In this document: piece by piece, positions 51,962-60,931 of the stretch
How positions within the stretch are numbered: the stretch's first letter is position 1
How the letters are laid out: every line of letters begins with the position of its first letter
DNA from: Chryseobacterium kimseyorum
Lineage (GTDB): Bacteria > Bacteroidota > Bacteroidia > Flavobacteriales > Weeksellaceae
NCBI RefSeq assembly: GCF_025971945.1
Contig: NZ_JAPDHW010000006.1
Span: 186,001-250,000, forward strand
Length of the DNA stretch: 64,000 nucleotides
Direction of reading: 5' to 3'
Program-made: the position numbers and the translations under genes
Notes under the pieces: generated by a model
Seen by the model: the letters and a program-made list of their open reading frames with translations, nothing else
The model's database searches: none
Told to the model about the DNA's origin: nothing

Positions 51962-52513
51962 ATGAATTTATCCACTCACAAAACTCTGCAGAAGACCACT
52001 CAGATTTTCTTTGTCTTTTCTTTATTAATAATTGCTTTCAGCGTTTTTGATGTTATTTTGCAATGGTATGAAGTGGTGGAGATCACTTTGTCATATTCCA
52101 TAATTTGGTTGGCCGTTCTTGTGGTTTCGCTTTTGTTGTTGGGGATTTCAGGAAAGTGGAAGAAGTTTTCACTGATTTTATTTTTGGGAATTGGGAATTT
52201 TCTACTTTTCATATATGTTGCGTTTTCATTTCCGATTTCTGTGACAAAATCTGTAAAAAACAGTCAATATCTTTTAGAAGTAAATGCAAACGGTAAATAT
52301 AAAATTTTGGAAAAAAATTGTTGCTTTAAAAGAAAAATTGCAGAAAAAGCATCAGGGATTTTTTTTACACCCTATTCAAAGATTGGAATTGTGCATGTTT
52401 TTGAAGCAAGACTAATTTCAGAAACACCCGAAATGATGGTTTTAGAAATTGAAACTTCTGGTTATCAATCTTTTCGGAAAGTACAAGACACCATACAGAA
52501 AATGAAAAATTAA
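51962..52513 (+). CDS. Hypothetical membrane protein (three N-terminal TM segments)
   Basis: The 183-aa product has three hydrophobic segments in the first 90 residues (IFFVFSLLIIAFSVFDVILQ, SIIWLAVLVVSLLLLGI, FSLILFLGIGNFLLFIYVAF) and a C-terminal exported or cytoplasmic tail of about 95 residues (SQYLLEVNANGKYKILEKNC, then CFKRKIAEKASGIFF) with a Cys pair. No domain is recognised. Element B directly precedes it, which suggests shared control with the other two element-bearing genes. Confidence 0.6.
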   Translation: MNLSTHKTLQKTTQIFFVFSLLIIAFSVFDVILQWYEVVEITLSYSIIWLAVLVVSLLLLGISGKWKKFSLILFLGIGNFLLFIYVAFSFPISVTKSVKNSQYLLEVNANGKYKILEKNCCFKRKIAEKASGIFFTPYSKIGIVHVFEARLISETPEMMVLEIETSGYQSFRKVQDTIQKMKN

Positions 52514-52642
52514 GTTGTTGAAATTTTGATAAAGTGACTTTTTTCATCATAAATGTAAGTAAAGAGATAATCCTAGAATACCAAAGGTTTTGGTAGTTAG
52601 AATTTAAAGTAAATTTAGACAAATTATATTTGAAATATTCAA

Positions 52643-52993
52643 CTACACATCAATTTCATTACAATCAAATTTAAACTTTTTCTCACGACAAAAATCTTCA
52701 ATTTTATTTTTGATACTATTCAAGCTTCGGTTTTCGCTTCCCAAAGTGAAACCGAAAATTCCTTCGCCACCGCCACTTGAAAAGATTTCGAGCGTGTACT
52801 TCAGTTCTTCAAATTTCAAAAAAGCAGTAATCGCCAAATCTGAATCTGTTCCGAAACTATAATTCTGGCTTAAGAAAATATGAAGATTTCCTTCTATTCT
52901 TTCAAATCTGGGATGAATGATTTCTCTTAAAAATTCAAGAAAATCTTTATCATTTCTATTTTCTCCTGAAATTTTAATTTTGATTCCCTTCAT
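52643..52993 (-). CDS. Hypothetical small cytoplasmic protein
   Basis: From ATG 52993 (MKGIKIKISGENRNDKDFLE) the product has 116 aa without a signal peptide. It alternates predicted strands and helices (NLHIFLSQNYSF, ITAFLKFEELKYTLEIFSSG) and has a Gly-rich turn (SGGGEGIFGF). A longer open reading to 53062 would overlap the next gene and is disfavoured. No family is recognised. It may be cotranscribed with the next leftward gene upstream. Confidence 0.5.
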   Translation of the reverse strand: MKGIKIKISGENRNDKDFLEFLREIIHPRFERIEGNLHIFLSQNYSFGTDSDLAITAFLKFEELKYTLEIFSSGGGEGIFGFTLGSENRSLNSIKNKIEDFCREKKFKFDCNEIDV

Positions 52994-53031
52994 AGTTATT
53001 TGGTTAGGAGGAAATTTAATAAACTTTAAAA

Positions 53032-53874
53032 TTATTGTTTTTCCTGATAAGATTTCACCCATTTCAGTTTTCCATTTTCATATCGATATTCATTTTTCCA
53101 CCAAGAAGCACCGCCTCTGCAAGATGTAGAAAGGATTTTCTTTTTAGGATTAAGTTTAATATCACACAAACAAGAACAGGTAGAATTTTTGGAATCTGGT
53201 TCAGATAATAGGTTAAATTTTTTAGTTTTTGGATTGTATAAAAAAACAGAATAATATTGATACACACCCTTTCCTGCATCGTAAACTGAAAAAGCAACAT
53301 CATCATAGCCATCAAAATTATAATCTTCAATCCGGCTTTGTCTTGCTCCACTGGAGCTTTCTATAGATATTAAATTTATTTTTTGTGTGGTTTTATCTGG
53401 ATATTTAAAAATTAATTGGTCATTGTAAAAATGATTGAATTTTATAAATGTTTGATGAAGAAAATATTCATCAGAACCATCATATTCTTCATTTTCCACC
53501 AACTCAAGTTTGAATTTTTTGTTGTCTTTTTTTCTGTTGTAATAGAGGTTACCAATATTTCTTGGCCATTCTGTAAGCTCATAAGTTCCGTTTATTTTTC
53601 CGTTTACAATTTCGTCCCAGATATAAGTGGTAAATGTTGGTTGCCCAGATTCAACTTCAGAGGAATCAATAGAAATGTTTTTTATTTTTAATGGAATGAC
53701 ATCTTCATGATTTTTATATTTCACAAAAGCACCTTTTCCACTGGAAGCAAAATAAATTTTGAGATGAAATTCCTTCTTTTCGCCGACGGATTTTAAATGA
53801 AAAGGCTGAGCAAAAAATGGTTTTACGAGAAAGAAAAACATTGAAAAAAATAATGTTTTAAGAAAATATTTCAT
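53032..53874 (-). CDS. Exported XAC2610/VCBS-like protein
   Basis: The 280-aa product has a signal peptide (FLKTLFFSMFFFLVKPFFAQ). The C-terminal half carries an FG-GAP-like calcium-loop segment (IEDYNFDGYDDVAFSVYD) followed by YYSVFLYNPKTKKFNLLSEP, then a Cys cluster (NSTCSCLCDI ... LSTSCRGGASWW). This order matches XAC2610-type exported proteins, a family of unknown function with a propeller-like fold. It is followed, 38 nt later, by the small cytoplasmic gene. Confidence 0.65.
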   Translation of the reverse strand: MKYFLKTLFFSMFFFLVKPFFAQPFHLKSVGEKKEFHLKIYFASSGKGAFVKYKNHEDVIPLKIKNISIDSSEVESGQPTFTTYIWDEIVNGKINGTYELTEWPRNIGNLYYNRKKDNKKFKLELVENEEYDGSDEYFLHQTFIKFNHFYNDQLIFKYPDKTTQKINLISIESSSGARQSRIEDYNFDGYDDVAFSVYDAGKGVYQYYSVFLYNPKTKKFNLLSEPDSKNSTCSCLCDIKLNPKKKILSTSCRGGASWWKNEYRYENGKLKWVKSYQEKQ

Positions 53875-53900
53875 AATAATTTAATAATATTTTTTACCTA

Positions 53901-54347
53901 TTAAAAATCCGAACCTTGATCCCAAATATAATCCTGAATCGGAATCCGTTGTTGGTTTTTTCTTTCATACCAAACGGTGAGAAAATGGGTATCACTGATT
54001 TCCCAAGTCACTTCTTTGATGACAATATCTTTTTTCTCAATTTCTTCGGAAGTGTGAATTTCCATCAAACCTTGCCGAATTCCTGTAAGCCAACTGTCGT
54101 TATCACCCATAATGAAAGTTTCAGATTCTACCGGAAGATGCTTTTGGATGACACTATTTTTTGAGTATAAACTTTCGATAAAATCATCAAAATTTTTTCC
54201 GCGGATTTCTTCCGGCGTTATGAAACGATTGCTGTTGATGATTTTCGATTTTTCATTTTTCGAAATCAAAATTTTATCCCCTTTTTGGTCTTTGCATTGA
54301 AGCAGGAAAACGGTTGATAAAATTAGAATTGGGATTTTTATTTTCAT
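53901..54347 (-). CDS. Hypothetical lipoprotein
   Basis: From ATG 54347 (MKIKIPILILSTVFLLQCKD) the product has 148 aa with a lipobox (FLLQC). The body is charged and ends in IPIQDYIWDQGSDF. A start at 54368 (7 residues upstream) is possible. No domain is recognised. It is 26 nt upstream of the XAC2610-like gene in the same direction, so likely in one operon with it. Confidence 0.6.
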   Translation of the reverse strand: MKIKIPILILSTVFLLQCKDQKGDKILISKNEKSKIINSNRFITPEEIRGKNFDDFIESLYSKNSVIQKHLPVESETFIMGDNDSWLTGIRQGLMEIHTSEEIEKKDIVIKEVTWEISDTHFLTVWYERKNQQRIPIQDYIWDQGSDF

Positions 54348-54391
54348 TTTTTTGTGTTTTAATTTCAAATATATTCAAAACTCCTCAAATT

Positions 54392-54443
54392 TCCGTTCAC
54401 CATTTATAATTCGTAGTATTTCATTTACGATTCGTAATGAATT
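54392..54443 (+). promoter_or_regulatory. Direct-repeat element C (LytTR-site-like)
   Basis: ATAATTCGTAG and ACGATTCGTAA start exactly 21 bp apart, preceded by CCGTTCACCATT and followed by TGAATTGGGAG. It closely resembles elements A and B and lies about 28 bp upstream of the ATG at 54471. Confidence 0.45.
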
Positions 54444-54538
54444 GGGAGATTTTTTCTTAATATATTACTTATGAAAAAACATTTAAGAAAAATTTTAATC
54501 TTCACACCTTATTTTTAATTCTCTTTCTCATTGGGATT

Positions 54539-55066
54539 TTGTTTCTCGGTTTGGGTGGTTTTGTCAACTTTGGTCGTCATTATAGAAGTTCCCTTGGAAA
54601 AATCAATTTCAATTTTTTATTAATGGCGATTCCTTTTATTTTGCCCTATTTTGTCTATTCGGTTAGAGAAAGATTTTTCAGAAAAACCGAAAAAGAAATC
54701 TTTGTAGAACATTCAAAACAAAATAATGAAACCCTTTTTGAAGGAGAAAAACTAGAATTGATTTTCAAAAAATGCATTGTTTCAATGAGAGAGATAAAAG
54801 GCGAGCCCAACGCTTTTTCTGGTTTAATGGATGATTTGATGATTGACAGAATACAATTATCTGAAGCGCATCCAGATTTTTACACAATTGCAAATATAAA
54901 ATACCACATCAACGGGCGAAATTATTTTAAAGAAATACTATTTCCATTTACGCTAAAAAATACAGAAATTTTCCTGAAAATGAATCCGTCAACGCATTTG
55001 TATTACCAGAAAGAAAACCCCGAAAATGCCAAAGTATATTTGCATTTTTTGAATGATTATCTGTAA
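54539..55066 (+). CDS. Hypothetical membrane protein, apparent N-terminal frameshift
   Basis: The intact reading from TTG 54539 has 175 aa: one TM segment (about 28-42, FLLMAIPFILPYFVYSV) and a cytoplasmic or periplasmic tail ending in YYQKENPENAKVYLHFLNDY. The natural start appears to be the ATG at 54471, out of frame by one base: adding one A to its six-A run would give a continuous N-terminus MKKTFKKNFNLHTLFLILFL with an extra TM helix. It is either a truncated gene, a slippage site or a sequencing error. Family unknown. Confidence 0.5.
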   Translation: MFLGLGGFVNFGRHYRSSLGKINFNFLLMAIPFILPYFVYSVRERFFRKTEKEIFVEHSKQNNETLFEGEKLELIFKKCIVSMREIKGEPNAFSGLMDDLMIDRIQLSEAHPDFYTIANIKYHINGRNYFKEILFPFTLKNTEIFLKMNPSTHLYYQKENPENAKVYLHFLNDYL

Positions 55067-55251
55067 AATACAAGTCTTTCCAAGGTTTAATCTATAACAG
55101 ACCTTCTGAAAATAGAGATTGAAAAGAATGAATTTCTAGATAAACAAATCTTAAAAAAGATATTCCTTCTATATTTCTGAAAAAGACTATTTTTGCAAAA
55201 AACAAAAAATGACTTCGTTTTTTAAGTGAAAAGACGAAATAAAATCCGCAC

Positions 55252-55623
55252 ATGAAATCTAATCCAAACATTCTTATTGTTGTATTTTTCTTTTTAACAT
55301 TTCTGATTCATTTTTCTTTGTGGAAATTTGTTTTTCATCTTGACGAAATCATTATCATCAAATTTTATCTTTTCCTGAGTGTAATGTTTATGATGATGAT
55401 TACGATCATTATATTAATTAATAGAGTAGTACCTCAATTTTTAGGTCTGTCAGTTGTAGGTTTGGTACTTCTAAAATTTGCTTTAATGTATTTAATCCGT
55501 AAAAAACTCAATTTTGAGGTTATTCCTGGATATAAATTTCATTTTATAATTCCGTATTTTGTCTTGACGACGCTGTTGACTTATTATGCGATCACGCTGA
55601 TTAATCATGACAAAAAACAGTAA
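55252..55623 (+). CDS. AtpI-like four-TM membrane protein
   Basis: The 123-aa protein consists almost wholly of four hydrophobic segments (IVVFFFLTFLIHFSLWKFVF, FYLFLSVMFMMMITIIILI, FLGLSVVGLVLLKFALMYL, FHFIIPYFVLTTLLTYYAIT). It lies 59 nt before atpB. Small four-TM AtpI/UncI proteins at this position assist c-ring assembly; the identity is inferred from topology and place, since AtpI sequences are very divergent. A promoter between it and atpB suggests separate expression. Confidence 0.55.
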   Translation: MKSNPNILIVVFFFLTFLIHFSLWKFVFHLDEIIIIKFYLFLSVMFMMMITIIILINRVVPQFLGLSVVGLVLLKFALMYLIRKKLNFEVIPGYKFHFIIPYFVLTTLLTYYAITLINHDKKQ

Positions 55624-55632
55624 AAATATTTA

Positions 55633-55661
55633 TTGAAACTAGAAAAAATATTCTATTTTTG
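55633..55661 (+). promoter_or_regulatory. Promoter of the ATP synthase operon
   Basis: TTG (55633-55635), 18 nt spacer, TATTTTTG (55654-55661): a close match to the Bacteroidota TTTG-N19-TAnnTTTG consensus. The start of transcription would be near 55668, leaving a 15-nt leader before the atpB ATG at 55683. Confidence 0.7.
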
Positions 55662-55682
55662 CACAACGAAAAAAACCTATCA

Positions 55683-56774
55683 ATGTTAAAGAAATTTGCA
55701 GTTTTATTCTACAGTATTTTTATGTTAAGTCTTGTGTCTGCACAGCATGGTGAGGCTACTGCTGTAGCTGCTCCAGAAAAAGAGCTTTCAGAAAAAGATA
55801 AAGTTACTAAAGAAAACAAAGAGTTTATCGATCATCACTTGTTAGATGCTCACGATTTTACATTGATGGTAGATAAAGAAGGTCACCACATTGGTTTTCC
55901 TCTTCCTGTTATCTTTTATGATAATGGAATTCATTCTTTCATGAGTAACAGAGAAGGTTTCATGCACGGTGATGTGATAGAGAGCAATGGTTCTTACTAT
56001 AAACTTCACCATGAAAAAATCTATAAGACAGATGCAGCTGGAACTTTAACTGACGATGGTCACGGTCACCCAACGAACAAGAAGCCTCTTGATTTGTCAA
56101 TTACAAAAAGTGTATTGATTATTTTAATTGTTGCTATTTTTATGTTGGTGCTTTTCACTGGTATGGCTAGATCTTATAAGAAGTCTGTTGTTCCTACAGG
56201 TGCAACAAGATTTTTGGAGCCATTGGTGATTTTTGTTAGAGATGAAATTGCTTTGCCGAATATAGGTCACAAGTACAAAAGATTTATGGGATATCTTTTA
56301 ACGGTATTCTTCTTTATATTATTTTTAAACGTATTAGGTTTAATGCCTTTCGGAATCAATGTTACAGGTAATATTACCATGACATTCTTCTTAGCAATCT
56401 TTACGTATTTAATCACAACATTTTCAGCAAACAAAGATTACTGGAAACACATCTTCTGGATGCCGGGAGTTCCTGTGCCAATGAAGTTTATTATGTTGCC
56501 AATCGAATTATTAGGTACCATCACTAAGCCTTTTGCATTGATGATTCGTCTTTTTGCTAACATGACAGCAGGACACATCGTTGTGATGACATTGATAGGT
56601 TCAATTTATATTTTTAATAATTGGATCGCGGGCGTTGCTTTCCCATTCTTAACTTTAGTTATTTATTTATTGGAGGTGTTGGTAGCATTTCTACAGGCAT
56701 ATATCTTTACAATGCTGTCAGCTTTGTTTATCGGTATGGCGGTAGAAGATCATGATCACGAGCACGCTCACTAA
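55683..56774 (+). CDS. atpB: ATP synthase F0 subunit a
   Basis: From ATG 55683 the product has 363 aa. It carries a signal-like N-terminal extension (MLKKFAVLFYSIFMLSLVSA) and a His-rich exported region (about 20-130), as usual in Bacteroidota, before the conserved core (FMGYLLTVFFFILFLNVLGL). The proton-channel helix contains the essential Arg in FALMIRLFANMTAGHIV. The reading from 55659 overlaps the promoter and is not used. First gene of atpBEFHAG. Confidence 0.95.
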   Translation: MLKKFAVLFYSIFMLSLVSAQHGEATAVAAPEKELSEKDKVTKENKEFIDHHLLDAHDFTLMVDKEGHHIGFPLPVIFYDNGIHSFMSNREGFMHGDVIESNGSYYKLHHEKIYKTDAAGTLTDDGHGHPTNKKPLDLSITKSVLIILIVAIFMLVLFTGMARSYKKSVVPTGATRFLEPLVIFVRDEIALPNIGHKYKRFMGYLLTVFFFILFLNVLGLMPFGINVTGNITMTFFLAIFTYLITTFSANKDYWKHIFWMPGVPVPMKFIMLPIELLGTITKPFALMIRLFANMTAGHIVVMTLIGSIYIFNNWIAGVAFPFLTLVIYLLEVLVAFLQAYIFTMLSALFIGMAVEDHDHEHAH

Positions 56775-56811
56775 TCAAAATTTTAAAACAATTTTTTAAA
56801 TTATATTTATT

Positions 56812-57003
56812 ATGGAAATCCCTAGAATTATTGGTGCTGGTCTTATCGTATTAGGTGTTGGTATTGGTCTTGGTAAAATCGGAGCTGCTGCTCTTGAGGC
56901 TATCGCTAGACAGCCAGAGCAGTCTGGAAAAATCCAAACAGCTATGCTTATTGCTGCTGCACTAGTTGAAGGTGTTGCTTTCGCTGCGTTATTCGCATCA
57001 TAA
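56812..57003 (+). CDS. atpE: ATP synthase F0 subunit c
   Basis: The 63-aa hairpin protein has helix 1 (IIGAGLIVLGVGIGLGKIGA), the polar loop ARQPEQ and helix 2 with the ion-binding Glu in AALVEGVAFAALF. The helix-1 Gln and the Glu-Ser/Thr signature of Na+-type rings are absent, so proton coupling is expected. It is shorter than E. coli c (79 aa) but usual for the phylum. A hairpin follows before atpF. Confidence 0.95.
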   Translation: MEIPRIIGAGLIVLGVGIGLGKIGAAALEAIARQPEQSGKIQTAMLIAAALVEGVAFAALFAS

Positions 57004-57019
57004 GCTATTCAAACAAAAA

Positions 57020-57052
57020 AACATTGTTGTAGCGGTTGGCTGCAACAATGTT
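57020..57052 (+). other. Intercistronic hairpin between atpE and atpF
   Basis: AACATTGTTG pairs perfectly with CAACAATGTT across a 13-nt loop. No T run follows, so partial termination or mRNA protection, rather than full termination, is likely. Either would raise atpE yield for the multimeric c-ring. Confidence 0.6.
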
Positions 57053-57090
57053 AATTTAAGAAAAAGTAATAATTATTTATACATTATATA

Positions 57091-57588
57091 ATGGAATTAA
57101 TTCATCAGTTCTCATCAGGATTATTTATTATCCAATCGGTTATTTTTCTTGCACTTTTATTCTTGTTAGGTAAATTTGCTTGGAAGCCAATTCTTACTTC
57201 AATTAACGACAGAGAGACTTCTATCGTTGATGCTTTGAATCAGGCTAAATTGGCTAAAAAAGAAATGGAAGATCTTAAAGCTGATAACGAAAGAATTATT
57301 CGTGAAGCTAAAATTGAAAGAGATTCTATCCTTAAAGAAGCTAGAGAAATTAAAGAAAGAATTGTAGGTGAAGCTAAAGATCTTGCTAAAGCTGAAGGAG
57401 ATAAAATGATTGAGGCTGCTAAGCAAACGATCCAAACTGAGAAAAATGCTGCAATGTCAGACATCAGAACTCAAATTGGTGCTTTGTCTGTAAATATTGC
57501 AGAATCTATCTTGCAGAAAAATTTGGAGAAAAGCGAAGCTCAGGACGAGTTGGTTCAAAATTATTTAAACAAATCTAATCTTAACTAA
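57091..57588 (+). CDS. atpF: ATP synthase F0 subunit b
   Basis: The 165-aa protein has one N-terminal TM segment (LFIIQSVIFLALLFLLGKFA) and a long charged helix (about 35-160: AKLAKKEMEDLKADNERIIR) that forms the peripheral stalk dimer. The WKPILTSINDRE segment is the family hinge. It is 2 nt from atpH. Confidence 0.95.
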   Translation: MELIHQFSSGLFIIQSVIFLALLFLLGKFAWKPILTSINDRETSIVDALNQAKLAKKEMEDLKADNERIIREAKIERDSILKEAREIKERIVGEAKDLAKAEGDKMIEAAKQTIQTEKNAAMSDIRTQIGALSVNIAESILQKNLEKSEAQDELVQNYLNKSNLN

Positions 57589-57590
57589 GA

Positions 57591-58130
57591 ATGCTTACAT
57601 CTAAAGTAGCTAAAAGATACGCACAAGGTTTGCTGGATTTCACAAACGAATCCGGACAGACTAATGCTGTATTTTCTGAAATGAAAGATGTTAAGAAACT
57701 GATGTCTGAATCTGAGGATTTAAACAAATTTTTCAAGACACCTTACATCGATGCAAAAAAGAAAGAGGATGTTGCCAAAGAGATTTTCAAAAGTTTTTCA
57801 CCGGTTTCTCAGAATTTGATTACTTTGGTGATCAGACAGGGGCGTGAAAATCATTTAAAAAATATCGCTCAGGAATTCATCAATAAAGTTGAAGATATCA
57901 ACGGCGTACAGAGAATCACTCTTACTACAGCGACTCAGCTTTCTACAGAAAACATCGAACAGATTTTAAAATCTACAGATTTAGTTAAGGCAGGTTCAAA
58001 CTTTGACTTAAATCTTACGATCAATCCTGATATTTTAGGAGGATATATTTTAAGAGTTGGAGATCAGCAGATCGATGCATCTGTAAAATCTAAACTTAAT
58101 AATATCAAAAAAGATTTTCATTTAAATTAA
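57591..58130 (+). CDS. atpH: ATP synthase F1 subunit delta
   Basis: The 179-aa protein links the peripheral stalk to F1. N-terminal [20 protein letters not shown] is the hallmark (VA.RYA.AL). The C-terminal segment has [20 protein letters not shown], the conserved GG-x3-R-x-GD motif. It lies between atpF and atpA in the canonical order. Confidence 0.95.
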   Translation: MLTSKVAKRYAQGLLDFTNESGQTNAVFSEMKDVKKLMSESEDLNKFFKTPYIDAKKKEDVAKEIFKSFSPVSQNLITLVIRQGRENHLKNIAQEFINKVEDINGVQRITLTTATQLSTENIEQILKSTDLVKAGSNFDLNLTINPDILGGYILRVGDQQIDASVKSKLNNIKKDFHLN

Positions 58131-58147
58131 GAAAAAAAAACCATATA

Positions 58148-59725
58148 ATGGCAGAAATAAATCCGGCAGAAGTATCTGCGATCTTAAAACAACAGTTGGC
58201 CAACTTCGACACTCAATCAAATGTTGAGGAAGTAGGTACAGTTTTGACCATCGGTGATGGTATTGCTCGTGTTTACGGGTTAGAAAATGTACAGTACGGT
58301 GAGTTGGTAAAATTTGCTAGCGATGTAGAAGGTATCGTACTAAACTTAGAAGAAGACAACGTAGGTGTGGCTCTTTTAGGTGAAAGTAAATTGGTAAGAG
58401 AAGGAGATACAGTAAGAAGAACAAACAGAATCTCTTCTATTAAAGTAGGAGAAGGTATGCTTGGTAGAGTAGTTGATACTTTAGGTAACCCTATCGATGG
58501 TAAAGGACCTATCGCAGGTGAATTGTACGAAATGCCATTGGAAAGAAAAGCTCCAGGGGTTATCTACAGACAGCCGGTAACTGAGCCTTTACAGACAGGT
58601 ATCGTTGCTATTGACTCTATGATCCCTGTAGGAAGAGGTCAGAGAGAGTTGATCATTGGTGACAGACAGACAGGTAAAACTACTGTTGCTATTGATACGA
58701 TCATCAACCAAAGAGAATTTTTTGATGCAGGAAATCCTGTATATTGTATATATGTTGCGATCGGTCAAAAAGCGTCTACAGTAGCTCAAATTGTTAAAAC
58801 TCTTTCTGATAAAGGAGCTTTGGCATATACTGTAATCGTTGCGGCTAACGCTTCAGATCCGGTTCCGATGCAGGTGTATTCTGCTATGGCTGGTGCTTCT
58901 ATCGGTGAGTTCTTCAGAGACACTGGTAGACCTGCTTTGATCATTTATGATGATTTATCTAAACAGGCTGTTGCTTACCGTGAGCTTTCTCTACTATTGA
59001 GAAGACCACCGGGCCGTGAAGCTTATCCTGGAGACGTTTTCTATCTTCACTCAAGATTATTGGAAAGAGCTGCAAAAGTAATCGCTGACGATACTATTGC
59101 TAGCCAGATGAATGACTTACCAGAGTCATTGAAGCCAATCGTAAAAGGTGGTGGATCTTTAACTGCTCTTCCAATTATCGAAACTCAGGCAGGTGACGTT
59201 TCTGCATATATCCCAACCAACGTAATCTCGATTACTGACGGACAGATCTTCTTGGAGTCTGACTTGTTCAACTCAGGGGTTCGTCCTGCGATCAACGTAG
59301 GGATCTCTGTATCTAGAGTTGGTGGTAATGCACAGATCAAATCAATGAAAAAAGTTTCTGGTACTCTTAAATTAGACCAGGCACAATATAAAGAATTGGA
59401 AGCGTTTGCTAAATTCGGTTCTGACCTTGATGCTTCTACTTTAGCAGTTATCTCTAAGGGAGAAAGAAACGTTGAATTGTTGAAACAGCCGGTAAATTCT
59501 CCACTTCCTGTTGACAGCCAAGTAGCTATGATCTATGCAGGTACAGAGAACTTATTGAGAAATGTTCCTATCAACAAAGTAAAAGAATTCCAGATCGAGT
59601 ATATCTCTTTCCTAAGATCTAAGCACCCTGAAACTATGGCTGCAATTAAAGCTGGGAAAATCGATAACGATATCACAGGTGTTCTTAAGCAGGCTGCTAA
59701 TGATTTAGCTTCAAAATATAACTAA
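58148..59725 (+). CDS. atpA: ATP synthase F1 subunit alpha
   Basis: The 525-aa regulatory nucleotide-binding subunit. The P-loop is GDRQTGKT (about 174-181). The ATPase signature region has [14 protein letters not shown], and the arginine finger lies in the same VSRVG motif. The N-terminal beta-barrel has [20 protein letters not shown]. It precedes atpG; atpD and atpC are not adjacent, as usual in Bacteroidota. Confidence 0.97.
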   Translation: MAEINPAEVSAILKQQLANFDTQSNVEEVGTVLTIGDGIARVYGLENVQYGELVKFASDVEGIVLNLEEDNVGVALLGESKLVREGDTVRRTNRISSIKVGEGMLGRVVDTLGNPIDGKGPIAGELYEMPLERKAPGVIYRQPVTEPLQTGIVAIDSMIPVGRGQRELIIGDRQTGKTTVAIDTIINQREFFDAGNPVYCIYVAIGQKASTVAQIVKTLSDKGALAYTVIVAANASDPVPMQVYSAMAGASIGEFFRDTGRPALIIYDDLSKQAVAYRELSLLLRRPPGREAYPGDVFYLHSRLLERAAKVIADDTIASQMNDLPESLKPIVKGGGSLTALPIIETQAGDVSAYIPTNVISITDGQIFLESDLFNSGVRPAINVGISVSRVGGNAQIKSMKKVSGTLKLDQAQYKELEAFAKFGSDLDASTLAVISKGERNVELLKQPVNSPLPVDSQVAMIYAGTENLLRNVPINKVKEFQIEYISFLRSKHPETMAAIKAGKIDNDITGVLKQAANDLASKYN

Positions 59726-59728
59726 AAT

Positions 59729-59803
59729 TAGTTGATGATTGTTGGTTGATAGTTGACAGAATTTTCTAAAACTAGCAACCAACAACCGACAACCAACAAC
59801 TAA
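59729..59803. repeat. Imperfect inverted repeat between atpA and atpG
   Basis: TTAGTTG...GTTGGTTG on the left pairs with CAACCAAC...CAACTAA on the right, with extra CAACCAAC copies giving alternative pairings. It fills almost the whole 84-nt gap and could fold in the operon mRNA. Confidence 0.6.
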
Positions 59804-59809
59804 CCCAAT

Positions 59810-60679
59810 ATGGCAAACTTAAAAGAAATACGAGGAAGAATCAGTTCAATTTCATCTACGATGCAAATCACACGTGCTATGAAAATGGTTTCGGCAGCGA
59901 AACTAAAGAAAGCACAGGATGCCATCGTAATGTTGAGACCGTATTCTGAAAAATTGCAGGAGATCATCCAGAATGTAAATTCTAGCTCAGATCCTGATCA
60001 GGTTTCTATTTATGCTCAAAAAAGAGAGGTTAAAAAAGTACTTTTCATCGCTGTTACTTCAAACAGAGGTTTGGCTGGTGCATTTAACTCAAATATTGTG
60101 AAAGAACTGAATATTCAGTTTCAGAATAATTCTCAGTACGAAATTGAAGTTCTTACCATTGGTAAAAAAGCTTATGATGCGGTAAGAAGAAGCCGTACAG
60201 TGTTTTCTAATGAGAGCAGTGTTTTTGATAAGTTAAGTTTTGATGTAGTTTCAAACGTTACCGAAACGGTAATGAGCAACTATAGAGAAGGTAAATTTGA
60301 CGAAGTGTATGTAATTTACAATAAATTCGTGAATGCTGCCACTCAGGAAGTAATTACTGAAAAAGTTCTTCCCATCTCTATGTCAGAAGTTGATGTTAAA
60401 GAAACTCAGGTAGAAACAGATTATATTTTCGAGCCAAATAAAGCAGAGATTTTAGATAATTTGATTCCTAAATCTATCAAAACTCAGGTTTTCAAAGCAG
60501 TGTTAGACTCAGTAGCTTCAGAGCACGGTGCCAGAATGACAGCGATGCATAAAGCAACAGACAATGCACAGGAGTTGAAGAATGACTTGGTTATCTTCTA
60601 CAACAAAGCAAGACAGGCAGCAATTACAAACGAAATCTTAGAGATCGTTTCAGGAGCAGAAGCTTTGAAAAATTCTTAA
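59810..60679 (+). CDS. atpG: ATP synthase F1 subunit gamma
   Basis: The 289-aa rotor shaft. N-terminal ANLKEIRGRISSISSTMQIT and RAMKMVSAAKLKKAQ (long helix) and the C-terminal segment SEHGARMTAMHKATDNAQEL are family signatures. FIAVTSNRGLAGAFNSNI is the Rossmann-like part. It is the last gene of the operon and is followed by a terminator. Confidence 0.96.
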   Translation: MANLKEIRGRISSISSTMQITRAMKMVSAAKLKKAQDAIVMLRPYSEKLQEIIQNVNSSSDPDQVSIYAQKREVKKVLFIAVTSNRGLAGAFNSNIVKELNIQFQNNSQYEIEVLTIGKKAYDAVRRSRTVFSNESSVFDKLSFDVVSNVTETVMSNYREGKFDEVYVIYNKFVNAATQEVITEKVLPISMSEVDVKETQVETDYIFEPNKAEILDNLIPKSIKTQVFKAVLDSVASEHGARMTAMHKATDNAQELKNDLVIFYNKARQAAITNEILEIVSGAEALKNS

Positions 60680-60703
60680 GAATTTATTCAAAAAAAATAT
60701 TAG

Positions 60704-60730
60704 AGCATCGGTTTTTCCGGTGCTTTTTTC
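60704..60730 (+). terminator. Terminator of the ATP synthase operon
   Basis: AGCATCGG pairs with CCGGTGCT (one wobble) around five T, followed by six T. Confidence 0.85.
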
Positions 60731-60901
60731 GTTAAGTCGCTCTGTTAAATGATGAATGGCAGATGATTGATGTCTGATTAGTGTCTTATTTGCAAATGAT
60801 TTTATTTAAAACTGAGAACCCAAATTACAAAACTATACTGTCAATCAACCAGCATAAAATATCCAGTAACCAACCTTTGTCACAATTCAATATATTTTGT
60901 A

Positions 60902-60909
60902 TATCTTTG
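60902..60909 (+). promoter_or_regulatory. Probable -7 element for the CNNM/CorC gene
   Basis: TATCTTTG, with TTTG about 22 nt upstream (60876-60879), lies 23 nt before the ATG. Confidence 0.5.
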
Positions 60910-60931
60910 TACAATAAATTATAATTTCTAA

